Of a DNA stretch of 64,000 nucleotides, positions 52,510 to 60,603 are shown in pieces (within the stretch, counting starts at the first letter, position 1; each line of letters opens with the position of its first letter). Position numbers and translations under genes: made by a program. This DNA comes from JAWKMZ01 sp041391965 (GTDB lineage: Bacteria > Bacteroidota > Bacteroidia > Flavobacteriales > Flavobacteriaceae). Where the stretch lies: positions 124,001 to 188,000 of the forward strand of contig JAWKMZ010000005.1 in the NCBI GenBank assembly GCA_041391965.1, given 5' to 3'. The notes beneath the pieces are model-generated. The model was not told the origin of the DNA and did no database searches. It saw nothing but the letters and a program-made list of their open reading frames with translations.

Positions 52510-52896
52510 CCAAATTCCAATAAATTTTCTATTGAACTCTGTTTATGATAGCAGATAATATCTTTCTTAATTCTTCTGCTTCAATTATTAATTTTTCGAT
52601 TTCTACTGAATATTCCTCGCTTGACGATTTAATCAAACGTAACCAATATCGACTTTCTTTTGCTTCTTTTCTGGATATTTTTAATCTAAATAATAAATCT
52701 TTTTCTCCAAGTTTTTCATTTGCTTCAATATAATTTGCTCCTATTGAACCTGAAGATCTTACTAATTGTTTGGCATCTTCAATATTAGAAATCGATTTAC
52801 TTAATTTTTTTAAAAACAATCTACAATCCCTTGCAAATTCAAAAGTTCTTTCTTCAAGATTATATGTTCTTTCGTCCGACATATATTGGAATTTGG
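52510..52896. repeat. 13-bp perfect inverted repeat enclosing the four-helix-bundle gene
   Basis: CCAAATTCCAATA (52510-52522) and its exact complement TATTGGAATTTGG (52884-52896) bracket a single small gene, 7 bp beyond its stop and 2 bp before its start. The arms contain the GAATTTG heptamer. Confidence 0.75.
52529..52882 (-). CDS. Four-helix-bundle protein (23S rRNA intervening-sequence protein family)
   Basis: A 117-residue all-helical protein of the S23 / four-helix-bundle family first noted inside 23S rRNA intervening sequences. Typical segments are RTFEFARDCRLFLKKL, AKQLVRSSGSIGANYIEANEK and RKEAKESRYWLRLI. The function is unknown. Copies elsewhere are scattered and behave like small inserted cassettes. 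Here it lies inside a perfect 13-bp inverted repeat between two genes that are usually neighbours, which supports insertion as a unit. Confidence 0.9.
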   Translation of the reverse strand: MSDERTYNLEERTFEFARDCRLFLKKLSKSISNIEDAKQLVRSSGSIGANYIEANEKLGEKDLLFRLKISRKEAKESRYWLRLIKSSSEEYSVEIEKLIIEAEELRKILSAIINRVQ

Positions 52897-52918
52897 TATT
52901 TCACTTTTGAATATTGCA

Positions 52919-53467
52919 TTAATTTTGCTCAAGCAAAATTAATGCAAAAACCGCATAATTAATCATATCTTGATAATTTGCATCAATCCCTTCGCTAACA
53001 ATGGTTTTTCCTTGGTTATCTTCAATTTGTTTAACACGCAATAATTTTTGCAAAATCAAATCGGTTAAAGAACTCACTCGCATATCTCGCCAAGCTTCGC
53101 CATAATCGTGGTTTTTATCTTCCATTAACTTTTTGGTCAATGCTACTTTTGCATCGTATAATTTGGTAGCTTGTTCAACCGTCAAATCTGGTTGCTCAAC
53201 AACGCCTTTTTCTAACTGAATCAATGCCATCGTACAATAATTTATAATGCCAATAAATTCGCTTACCTCACCTTCATCTACTTTGCGTACACTATTTTGT
53301 TGCAAACTTCTTATACGTTGGGCTTTAATGAAAATTTGATCGGTTAAGGATGGTAATCTCAAAATTCGCCATGCACTGCCATAGTCGCTCATTTTTTTTA
53401 TAAAAAGGTCTCTGCATTTGGTAATAACAGCATCGTATTGTTTTGAAGTTGCTTGCATTGAAAACAT
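52919..53467 (-). CDS. DUF1599 domain protein with internal duplication
   Basis: A 182-residue protein built from two copies of one module: KKMSDYGSAWRILRLPSLTD (about 24-43) and HDYGEAWRDMRVSSLTD (about 120-136), each followed by a helix with LRVKQI/AQRIRSL and an INYC/INYA segment. DUF1599 is classed with nucleotide-modification-associated families, but no function is proven. It stands between the BT_3928-like gene and folP as in other Bacteroidota. ATG codons at 53467 and 53458 are both possible starts. Confidence 0.88.
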   Translation of the reverse strand: MFSMQATSKQYDAVITKCRDLFIKKMSDYGSAWRILRLPSLTDQIFIKAQRIRSLQQNSVRKVDEGEVSEFIGIINYCTMALIQLEKGVVEQPDLTVEQATKLYDAKVALTKKLMEDKNHDYGEAWRDMRVSSLTDLILQKLLRVKQIEDNQGKTIVSEGIDANYQDMINYAVFALILLEQN

Positions 53468-53516
53468 TTAATTTTGCGTAAATTTCGCTTAAATAGTTTA
53501 AAGTTCAAAACCTAAA

Positions 53517-53638
53517 GCCACGAATACACGAATGTTTTTCTGTATAATAATCGAAAACTTGGGTTTTAACTTGAATCATCTTAATTTTACTCATTAAAAC
53601 AAGTAACACTTTTAACATCCTATTTGTGCACTCGTGGC
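53517..53638. repeat. Intergenic inverted-repeat element with CCACGAATACACGAAT ends (copy B)
   Basis: The left end GCCACGAATACACGAATG (53517-53534) and the complement of the right end, GCCACGAGTGCACAAATA (53638-53621), match at 14 of 18 positions, all four differences being transitions. The element fills the DUF1599-folP spacer. A related copy is at 20256-20352. Confidence 0.6.
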
Positions 53639-53651
53639 AAAAAAACGTTTT

Positions 53652-54482
53652 ATGACAATAAACTGCAAAGGACAACTCATTGACCTATCAACTCCAAAAG
53701 TAATGGGTATTTTAAATATTACACCAGACTCTTTTTATGATGGTGGACGCTATAAAAATGATAGTGCTATTTTAAAACAAGTAGATAATATGCTTGCTGA
53801 AGGTGCCACTTTTATTGATGTTGGAGCTTATAGCTCGCGACCAAAAGCTATTGAGATTGATGAAACTGAAGAGCTGCAACGCATCCTTCCTATTATTGAG
53901 TTGCTGATTAAAAACTTTCCTGAAATTTTAATTTCTGTAGATACGTTTAGAAGCGGTATTGCCAAAACATGTATTGAAGCAGGTGCTTGTATGATTAATG
54001 ATATTTCTGCTGGAAAATTAGATGACAACATGCTCCAAACGGTTGCCAATTTGCAGGTTCCTTATGTAATGATGCACATGAAAGGCACTCCAAAAACCAT
54101 GCAACAACTTACAGATTATGACCATTTAGTGAAAGATATTTTATTTTATTTTTCTGAACGAATTGCTGCTGCAAGAGCCTTTGGAATTATAGATATAATT
54201 ATAGACCCTGGTTTTGGGTTTGCTAAAAGTGTAGCCCAAAATTATGAGCTTTTAAGCCAATTAACAGTATTTAAAATGTTAGGATTACCTTTATTAGTTG
54301 GACTTTCAAGAAAATCAATGATTTATAAAACTTTAGAAATTTCAGCTCATAACGCCTTAAATGGAACTACCGTTTTAAATACCATCGCACTTCAAAAAGA
54401 TGCAAAAATAGTGCGTGTACATGATGTAAAAGAAGCTATGGAATGTATTAAACTTGTAACACAATTAAATAGCAAGCAATGA
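53652..54482 (+). CDS. folP: Dihydropteroate synthase
   Basis: A 276-residue TIM-barrel enzyme that joins p-aminobenzoate to dihydropterin pyrophosphate in folate synthesis, the sulfonamide target. Signatures are VMGILNITPDSFYDGG (loop 1), FIDVGAYSSRP (loop 2), MINDISAG, IIDPGFGFAKS and GLSRKSM. ATG 53652 (MTINCKG) is preferred. The GTG at 53634 lies inside the right end of an inverted-repeat element. It overlaps the next gene by 4 bp. Confidence 0.96.
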   Translation: MTINCKGQLIDLSTPKVMGILNITPDSFYDGGRYKNDSAILKQVDNMLAEGATFIDVGAYSSRPKAIEIDETEELQRILPIIELLIKNFPEILISVDTFRSGIAKTCIEAGACMINDISAGKLDDNMLQTVANLQVPYVMMHMKGTPKTMQQLTDYDHLVKDILFYFSERIAAARAFGIIDIIIDPGFGFAKSVAQNYELLSQLTVFKMLGLPLLVGLSRKSMIYKTLEISAHNALNGTTVLNTIALQKDAKIVRVHDVKEAMECIKLVTQLNSKQ

Positions 54483-55153
54483 AACACTTTACACTTTTTC
54501 TTCTTTTTATATGTTTTTCATGTGGAAAAGGCAAAGTCATTCAACTGCCTGAAATTAAAACAGCTAAAATAACGGAAGTCTTTGATGTGTCACCAGCTTA
54601 TTTATTTTATGATGAAACACAACCTGATAGCATAGAGCTAAACCAAAAAAATTTAATCAGTACAACAAATTGGTTAGTCAATATTGATAAACGCTTGTAT
54701 TTAAAACAAGTCATTCCTAAAATAAAATTGCTTCAAGATAAAAAGCGTAACGCTAAAATGCACAAAAATGAACATGCAAAAAATTATTATACCTGTAACG
54801 ATACACAAATTAAAAGTTTAGGGTTTATTGATTTTACTGATATAGTATATCATAAAGCAGAAAAGGGAATACTTGATTTAGATTTTCCATTAGAAAAGGC
54901 AACAACCGTTTTAAGAGTTCAAAGCCTACAAGTTATCAAAATTCAAAGTACCGATTTTCAAGAAACAAGCACAAATGTTAATAGGCTTATAGACATTGTA
55001 AGGAATCATTTTAATGCTGATACAACTAACCAAGCCATCATTTTAGCATTTGATAAAAATTTAACCTTTCAAGACTATATTACCTTTAAATCTACTTTAG
55101 AAACAATTAACACAGAGGGTCTAACAATAGATCATAGAGAATTTATTTATTAA
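54479..55153 (+). CDS. Conserved lipoprotein of unknown function between folP and cdaA
   Basis: A 224-residue protein with a lipoprotein signal (LFLLFICFSCGKG, Cys about 15). The rest is soluble. The last 60 residues (TNQAIILAFDKNLTFQDYITFKSTLETIN) resemble the periplasmic domain of ExbD/TolR-like proteins, but this is a weak match by eye. It is coupled to folP by an ATGA overlap and followed 35 bp later by cdaA, so it may be an envelope partner of cyclic-di-AMP signalling. Function unknown. Confidence 0.7.
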   Translation: MKHFTLFLLFICFSCGKGKVIQLPEIKTAKITEVFDVSPAYLFYDETQPDSIELNQKNLISTTNWLVNIDKRLYLKQVIPKIKLLQDKKRNAKMHKNEHAKNYYTCNDTQIKSLGFIDFTDIVYHKAEKGILDLDFPLEKATTVLRVQSLQVIKIQSTDFQETSTNVNRLIDIVRNHFNADTTNQAIILAFDKNLTFQDYITFKSTLETINTEGLTIDHREFIY

Positions 55154-55188
55154 CCTTAATTTATTAAATTTACACAAACACTTCAACC

Positions 55189-55971
55189 TTGGATAAACTT
55201 AAATTTTGGGATTTTGGGCTCATCGATTTTATTGATGTTTTTTTAGTAGCCTTCCTTTTGTATTACGTTTACAAACTTATAAAAGGCACTGTTGCCATCA
55301 ATATTTTTATAGGTATCATCATTATTTATTTTGTTTGGAAACTGACCACTTTCCTAAAAATGACATTGTTAAGCACTATTTTTAATGGTTTTATGGATGT
55401 AGGTATTATTGCCTTAATTGTGGTGTTTCAACCAGAAATCAGAAAGTTTTTATTGATGGTTGGTTCTACAAATTTTGGAAATAAACGCAAGTTTTTGAGT
55501 CATTTGAAGTTTTTAAAGAATGAAGAACAAGCCGAAACTGATATTGAAAGTATTATTTCTGCCTGTACCAAAATGGGTTCTACTAAAACTGGTGCTTTGA
55601 TTGTTTTAGAACGCAATAACAATCTCGATTTTTTGACTAGCACAGGTGATGAAATGAACATAAATGTGACACAACCCATTATAGAAAGTATCTTTTTTAA
55701 AAATAGCCCATTACATGATGGTGCCATCATTATTGCAAATAATACAGTTAAGGCAACACGTGTTATTTTGCCTGTCAATAATGAAAAAAATATCCCTCAA
55801 CGTTTTGGCTTACGTCATAGAGCCGCTGTTGGTATTACTGAAAAAACAGATGCGTTAGCAATTGTTGTTAGCGAAGAAACTGGACAAATATCTTATATCA
55901 AAAATGGTGAGTTTACCATGTTTAAAGACACCATTGAGCTTACAGACATGATTCAAAAAGATTTGGTTTAA
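55189..55971 (+). CDS. cdaA: Diadenylate cyclase CdaA, TTG start
   Basis: A 260-residue membrane enzyme that makes cyclic di-AMP from two ATP. Three N-terminal spans (about 10-85) lead to the DAC domain with LHDGAIII (DGA motif, about 182-189) and LRHRAAVGI (RHR motif, about 213-221), both intact. The only start that gives the complete family N-terminus is TTG at 55189 (LDKLKFWDFG). No regulator such as CdaR follows, as usual in Bacteroidota. The DUF3667 gene overlaps the stop by one base. Confidence 0.94.
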   Translation: MDKLKFWDFGLIDFIDVFLVAFLLYYVYKLIKGTVAINIFIGIIIIYFVWKLTTFLKMTLLSTIFNGFMDVGIIALIVVFQPEIRKFLLMVGSTNFGNKRKFLSHLKFLKNEEQAETDIESIISACTKMGSTKTGALIVLERNNNLDFLTSTGDEMNINVTQPIIESIFFKNSPLHDGAIIIANNTVKATRVILPVNNEKNIPQRFGLRHRAAVGITEKTDALAIVVSEETGQISYIKNGEFTMFKDTIELTDMIQKDLV

Positions 55972-56762
55972 TGGATTGTAAAAATTGTAAAACCTATTTA
56001 TCTGATAAAAGTAAATACTGCTATGCTTGTGGTGGGAAGGTTATTAGAAACCGTTTGACACTAAAAAATCTGTTTCAAGATTTTAGCGAAACTTATCTCA
56101 ATTACGACAATACCTTTTTTAAAACATTTATTCATCTTTTTACAAAACCTGAGCAGGTTATTGGAGGTTATATTGATGGTGTCAGAAAAAAATACGTCAA
56201 TGTGATTAGCTACTTTATGATAGCACTAACCATAACAGGTTTAGAATGGTTTATTTTAAGAAAATATTTTCCTGAAACTATTGATTTATCAGCCATCAGC
56301 TATCAGAAAAACAACAAAATTGCTGAAGAAGTATTCAATACCATACAAGACAATATTTCACTTTCCATGATGCTTTTAGTACCATTGTACGCCCTTATTT
56401 CACGAATTGTGTTTCTCAATATCAAAAAATATATTTACACGGAACACCTTGTTATATTCATGTATATTTTGGCTCAAGTGTCCATTTTTGGAACTTTAAT
56501 AAATATTGCTGGAGCATTTGTAGGCATCTCTATTGGCAAATTGACATATATTATTTTCCCTTTTCAAATCATCTATTCTGCCTATTGCTTAGCACATTTA
56601 TACAAATTAAGCCTTAAAGGAATTATTTTAAGAACCTTATTGTTTGTTGTGGTTTTCTTGGTCATATATTTGATCTCAATCATTATTGGTGGCATTTCGC
56701 TTTATTTGATAAAAGGTCCTGAATTTTTTAAAGAATTCATTGAAGTAAAAAATTCAGCCTAA
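55971..56762 (+). CDS. DUF3667 membrane protein with zinc-ribbon N-terminus
   Basis: A 263-residue protein. The N-terminus MDCKNCKTYLSDKSKYCYACGGK is a CxxC...CxxC zinc ribbon, then comes the conserved FQDFSETYLNYDNTFFKTFIHLFTKPEQVIGGYIDG segment, then about four or five membrane spans. This is the DUF3667 family; function unknown. It is coupled to cdaA (TAATG). The stop overlaps that of the convergent ABC exporter by 4 bp. Confidence 0.9.
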   Translation: MDCKNCKTYLSDKSKYCYACGGKVIRNRLTLKNLFQDFSETYLNYDNTFFKTFIHLFTKPEQVIGGYIDGVRKKYVNVISYFMIALTITGLEWFILRKYFPETIDLSAISYQKNNKIAEEVFNTIQDNISLSMMLLVPLYALISRIVFLNIKKYIYTEHLVIFMYILAQVSIFGTLINIAGAFVGISIGKLTYIIFPFQIIYSAYCLAHLYKLSLKGIILRTLLFVVVFLVIYLISIIIGGISLYLIKGPEFFKEFIEVKNSA

Positions 56763-58525
56763 ACCATTTCTGTTTTCAAAAACTGAACTTCATAAAGATT
56801 TTTATAATAACCCTCTTGTTTTTTGAGCAACTCTTTATGAGTACCTTGCTCTACAATCTGCCCTTCGTCCATCACAATAATTTGATCTGCCTTTTGAATA
56901 GTAGCCAACCTGTGTGCAATAACAATAGAGGTTCGGTCTTTTGTAATTTTATCAGTAGCATCTTGTATAAGTTGCTCAGAATACGAATCGACTGACGAGG
57001 TAGCCTCATCTAACACCAAAATACTTGGATGGGTTACATAAGCTCTTAAAAACGATATTAATTGACGTTGACCAGATGAGAGCATCACACCTCGTTCTTT
57101 AACATTGTAATGATAGCCATTTGGCAAACTCATTATAAATTCATGGATTCCGATAGCTTTTGCTGCATTGACAACCTGTTGTTCTGTAATATCAGGATTG
57201 TTTAAAGTGATGTTGTTTAAAATAGTATCGGCAAACAAAAAGACATCTTGCAAAACCACAGCAATTTGGGCTCTTAACGATTTTAAAGTCACTTCTTTAA
57301 TGTTGACATCATCAATTAAAATAGCTCCTTTTTGAATGTCATAAAACCGATTGAGCAAATTGATAATGGTCGATTTTCCTGCTCCTGTAGCTCCAACAAT
57401 AGCAATAGTTTGACCCGATTTGACTTCAAACGAAATGCCTTTTAGCACTTCTTCATCTTTGATGTATGAAAAATGAACCTTATCAAACCTTATATTTCCT
57501 TTAAATTGTGAAGCTTCAATGGTGCCAGCATCATCAATTTGCGATGTGGTATGCAACACGTCAAACACTCTGGTTGCTGCTACAATTCCCATTTGAAAAG
57601 TATTAAAACGATTGGCTATTTGGTTTAAAGGTCTAAACAGCATAGGTATCATCATGATAAAGGCAAACAAATCCCCTTGAGATGCTATACCATCTGCTAA
57701 AATGTTTAATCCACCATACCAAACCACTAACCCTAAGGTTAATGACGATAAAAGTTCGGCAATTGGAAAGAAAATAGAATTGTACCAAACCGTCTTTAAC
57801 CAACCTTTTTTATGACGATCGTTAATTTCTTTAAACTTTTTGTATTCGGTTTGTTCTCTGGTAAACAGTTGCAAAATTTTCATACCTGTAACACGCTCTT
57901 GTACAAACGAGTTGAGATTGGACACTTCAGTACGTACATCTTCAAAAGCCTTTTTCATATAACGCTGAAAAATACTTGTCGCAAATACTATAATTGGAAG
58001 TGTTGTAAATACCAACAAGCTCAATTTCCAATTCATATACAACATAACAGCAGCAACCACAATCATCTTTAAAAGGTCGCTAAAAATCATAAACAGACCT
58101 TCTTTAAAAATATCCGAAATCCGCTCCATATCAGCAACCGTTCTGGTAATCAGCACACCAACCGACGAGTTATCAAAATATTTCATTTTAAAACTCAAAA
58201 TGTGCTTAAACAGTTGAATCCTAATATCTTTAACAACGGTTTGTCCTAACCAACTTGAATAATAGATAAAAAGCAGTTGAAAAACCACTTCCAAAACCAA
58301 GAGCACTACCATAGCTATAATGTAGAACAGAAATCCATCATACTTTTTGAGTTCAATTTGGGTGTCTATGGCTTGTTGCAAAATATAAGGTCTCCAAGCA
58401 CCAAAAATAGCAAGCCCAACTACAAAAATAAGTGTTAAAGAAAACACCAATTTATAAGGTTTTATAAACTGCATCAAGCTTTTGACAAGACTCATATCTA
58501 AGCTGTTCTTTTTAGTTTTTGCCAT
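56759..58525 (-). CDS. MsbA-like ABC exporter (fused permease and ATPase)
   Basis: A 588-residue half-transporter that acts as a homodimer or heterodimer in the inner membrane. The six-span exporter domain (about 15-310) is followed by an ATPase with Walker A VGATGAGKST (about 377-386), signature LSSGQRQLISFLRA, Walker B ILVLDEAT and switch IAHRLAT. The substrate is a lipid or drug-like molecule by family. ATG 58525 (MAKTKKN) is chosen over GTG 58531. It abuts truA, 6 bp upstream. Confidence 0.93.
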   Translation of the reverse strand: MAKTKKNSLDMSLVKSLMQFIKPYKLVFSLTLIFVVGLAIFGAWRPYILQQAIDTQIELKKYDGFLFYIIAMVVLLVLEVVFQLLFIYYSSWLGQTVVKDIRIQLFKHILSFKMKYFDNSSVGVLITRTVADMERISDIFKEGLFMIFSDLLKMIVVAAVMLYMNWKLSLLVFTTLPIIVFATSIFQRYMKKAFEDVRTEVSNLNSFVQERVTGMKILQLFTREQTEYKKFKEINDRHKKGWLKTVWYNSIFFPIAELLSSLTLGLVVWYGGLNILADGIASQGDLFAFIMMIPMLFRPLNQIANRFNTFQMGIVAATRVFDVLHTTSQIDDAGTIEASQFKGNIRFDKVHFSYIKDEEVLKGISFEVKSGQTIAIVGATGAGKSTIINLLNRFYDIQKGAILIDDVNIKEVTLKSLRAQIAVVLQDVFLFADTILNNITLNNPDITEQQVVNAAKAIGIHEFIMSLPNGYHYNVKERGVMLSSGQRQLISFLRAYVTHPSILVLDEATSSVDSYSEQLIQDATDKITKDRTSIVIAHRLATIQKADQIIVMDEGQIVEQGTHKELLKKQEGYYKNLYEVQFLKTEMV

Positions 58526-58531
58526 TGACAC

Positions 58532-59275
58532 TTATAATTTTATAGATTCTGGATATAGTATTTGCGACAAATACAAGCCATGAGCAGGAACAGAAAATCC
58601 GGCTTCACTCCTGTTTTTTGATTTTATGATAGTATGCAATTCTTCAACTTCCATTTTATTCAAACCAATGTTGACCATGGTGCCTACAATAGCTCTAACC
58701 ATATTGCGCAAAAACCGATCTGCAGTAATGGTAAAAGTCAATTGGTCATCAGCACTTTTCCAATAAGCGTGTTTGATATCACAATAATACGTTTTTACAT
58801 CTGTATTACTTTTAGAAAAGCATTGAAAATCTTTATACTGCAATAAAATATGACAGGCTTCATTCATTTTATCAACATCTAAAGGCAATTGCATTGCATA
58901 GGCAAAGTCTTGTGCAAACACATTTTTTTTGGTTGAAATTTTATAATGATAGGTTCTACTTAAAGCATGAAATCGTGCATGTGCATTTGCTTCTACTCTA
59001 AAAATTTGATGAATTGCCACATCATTAGGCAAAAATGAATTTAATTTATAGGTTAAATCATCCGTTTTAAATTCGCATTCGGTATCAAAATGCGCAAACA
59101 TTTGAGATGCGTGTACACCAGCATCTGTACGTCCTGCACCAACAATGGTAGCTTCTACATTAAGTAAAGTTGATAAGGCTTTTTCTAAAACTTGCTGTAC
59201 AGAAATAGCATTAGGCTGATTTTGCCAACCATGATACGCCTTTCCGTTATATGATAATTCGATAAAATATCTCAA
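58532..59275 (-). CDS. truA: tRNA pseudouridine(38-40) synthase TruA
   Basis: A 247-residue pseudouridine synthase acting on the anticodon arm. The catalytic Asp lies in GAGRTDAGVHA (about 51). Other family segments are AYHGWQNQPN, FLPNDVAIHQI, and FLRNMVRAIVGTMVNIG near the C-terminus. A TATCTTTG promoter element is 30-37 nt upstream of the start. Confidence 0.97.
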   Translation of the reverse strand: MRYFIELSYNGKAYHGWQNQPNAISVQQVLEKALSTLLNVEATIVGAGRTDAGVHASQMFAHFDTECEFKTDDLTYKLNSFLPNDVAIHQIFRVEANAHARFHALSRTYHYKISTKKNVFAQDFAYAMQLPLDVDKMNEACHILLQYKDFQCFSKSNTDVKTYYCDIKHAYWKSADDQLTFTITADRFLRNMVRAIVGTMVNIGLNKMEVEELHTIIKSKNRSEAGFSVPAHGLYLSQILYPESIKL

Positions 59276-59304
59276 GCTAAACTCTTACTTTTGTTTGAAG
59301 TTTA

Positions 59305-59312
59305 CAAAGATA
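59305..59312 (-). promoter_or_regulatory. -7 promoter element TATCTTTG for truA
   Basis: The minus strand reads TATCTTTG, an exact TAnnTTTG. The -33 region is occupied by the heptamer array 59319-59346, shared with the divergent YfcE-type promoter. Confidence 0.6.
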
Positions 59313-59318
59313 ATACAT

Positions 59319-59346
59319 GATTAACGAATGACGATTAACGATTAAC
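59319..59346. repeat. Tandem heptamer array (4 units) between divergent promoters
   Basis: Units GATTAAC, GAATGAC, GATTAAC and GATTAAC. They lie exactly between the -7 elements of truA (59305-59312, minus) and of the phosphoesterase gene (59347-59354, plus), the latter with no gap. Confidence 0.8.
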
Positions 59347-59354
59347 TATTTTTG
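59347..59354 (+). promoter_or_regulatory. -7 promoter element TATTTTTG for the YfcE-type gene
   Basis: An exact TAnnTTTG 26 nt before the TTG start at 59381. It directly abuts the heptamer array. Confidence 0.6.
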
Positions 59355-59380
59355 AACTTTAAATTAAAAAACCAAGATCA

Positions 59381-59872
59381 TTGAAGAAAATTTTACTTTT
59401 ATCGGACACACATAGTTATATTGATGCTTATATTTTAAAATATGTAAAACAAGCAGATGAAGTATGGCATGCTGGCGATATTGGCGATTTGAGCGTAACC
59501 GATGCTATCAAAAAACTAAAACCGCTAAAAGCTGTTTATGGCAATATTGATGATGCCAAAGCCAGAATTGAATTTCCTGAACACAACCGTTTTATGTGCG
59601 AAGAGGTAGAGGTGTTGATGACACATATTGGTGGTTATCCAGGAAAATACAATGTAAGAGTTAGAGAAATGATGTATCAAAATCCTCCAAAATTGTTTAT
59701 TTGTGGACACTCACACATTTTAAAAGTGATGCCAGACAAAACATTAAATTTATTACATATGAATCCTGGTGCTATTGGTACACACGGATTTCAACAAGTT
59801 AGAACGATGTTACGTTTTACGATTGATGGCAAAAAAATTGAGAATTTAGAAGTGATTGAGTTTAAGAAATGA
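59381..59872 (+). CDS. YfcE/MJ0936-type metallophosphoesterase, TTG start
   Basis: A 163-residue dinuclear-metal phosphodiesterase. Metal ligands are visible in LLSDTHS (about 7-10), WHAGDIGDL, YGNIDDA, MTHIGGYPG and CGHSHILK. Small proteins of this family cleave cyclic nucleotides or phosphodiesters; the substrate is unknown. TTG at 59381 (LKKILLLSDTH) is the only start that keeps the first beta-strand, and the TATTTTTG box 26 nt upstream supports it. Confidence 0.9.
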   Translation: MKKILLLSDTHSYIDAYILKYVKQADEVWHAGDIGDLSVTDAIKKLKPLKAVYGNIDDAKARIEFPEHNRFMCEEVEVLMTHIGGYPGKYNVRVREMMYQNPPKLFICGHSHILKVMPDKTLNLLHMNPGAIGTHGFQQVRTMLRFTIDGKKIENLEVIEFKK

Positions 59873-59919
59873 CTTTGACAAAAAAGAATACCTATAACCC
59901 TTCATATTAGCAAATAAAA

Positions 59920-59945
59920 AAACCCAAGATCTTCACCTTGGGTTT
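59920..59945. terminator. Bidirectional terminator between the phosphoesterase gene and DUF4293
   Basis: A perfect 9-bp stem AAACCCAAG / CTTGGGTTT (59920-59928 with 59937-59945), A-rich on the left and T-poor on the right, between convergent genes. On the minus strand it is followed by TTTTTATTTG. Confidence 0.75.
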
Positions 59946-59974
59946 ACGCACTAATAAAATTAAGTTAATAGGGT

Positions 59975-60385
59975 TTATCGCAATCTATCTACAGATTTTA
60001 CAAGATCTTCATCCTTTTTTATGGCCTTATTGGCTAACACCAAAAATACGATAGATAAAATAGGTAAAGTAATCCCAATACCTTTCTCAGAAACGTCAGC
60101 TTCTCCAGATACATTTAGAGATTGATATACAAATAATCCTAATAAAATAAAGTTTAATATGATATTAAGTCGTCCCAAAACAAATTGAAACTTCCTGTTT
60201 TTATAATTAAAAATCGAAACTAAAGATAAAACCGCAGATAACAAAAATAAACTTAAATAAACAACATTATCTTTGGCATAAAATGGCAAATCAGCATTTG
60301 TAGTCCATAAGTTGAACACAAAAATCAACCCAGCAGAAATAGCTGCAGCAATCAATAAATAAACCGTTTGTATGCGTTGTAACAT
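59975..60385 (-). CDS. DUF4293 membrane protein
   Basis: A 136-residue protein with four membrane spans (about 4-24, 40-58, 72-90, 104-122) and the conserved start MLQRIQTVYLLIA and end LVKSVDRLR that mark DUF4293 of Bacteroidota. Function unknown. It is usually found beside rho, as here (divergent, 218-bp spacer). Confidence 0.9.
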   Translation of the reverse strand: MLQRIQTVYLLIAAAISAGLIFVFNLWTTNADLPFYAKDNVVYLSLFLLSAVLSLVSIFNYKNRKFQFVLGRLNIILNFILLGLFVYQSLNVSGEADVSEKGIGITLPILSIVFLVLANKAIKKDEDLVKSVDRLR

Positions 60386-60603
60386 TTACTTTTTTAAAAA
60401 TTAAAGCGTAAAATTAATAGTTTCTTTTTAAAACATGCTGTTATTTTTAAAATAAAATTGTATTATTGCAATAGTAATCTGTTACTCTCAGAGTTTTAGC
60501 TTATTAAATCTTCAAAATTATATTCGATTTTTTCCCCTTCTAATAGTTTTAAAAAGTTTGGATCAAATCAATTTCAATTTTAAAATTATATTCATAAACA
60601 TAC

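Noticed and set aside
53634..53651. GTG start for folP
   Set aside because: It lies within the end of an inverted-repeat element. ATG 53652 gives the usual N-terminus.
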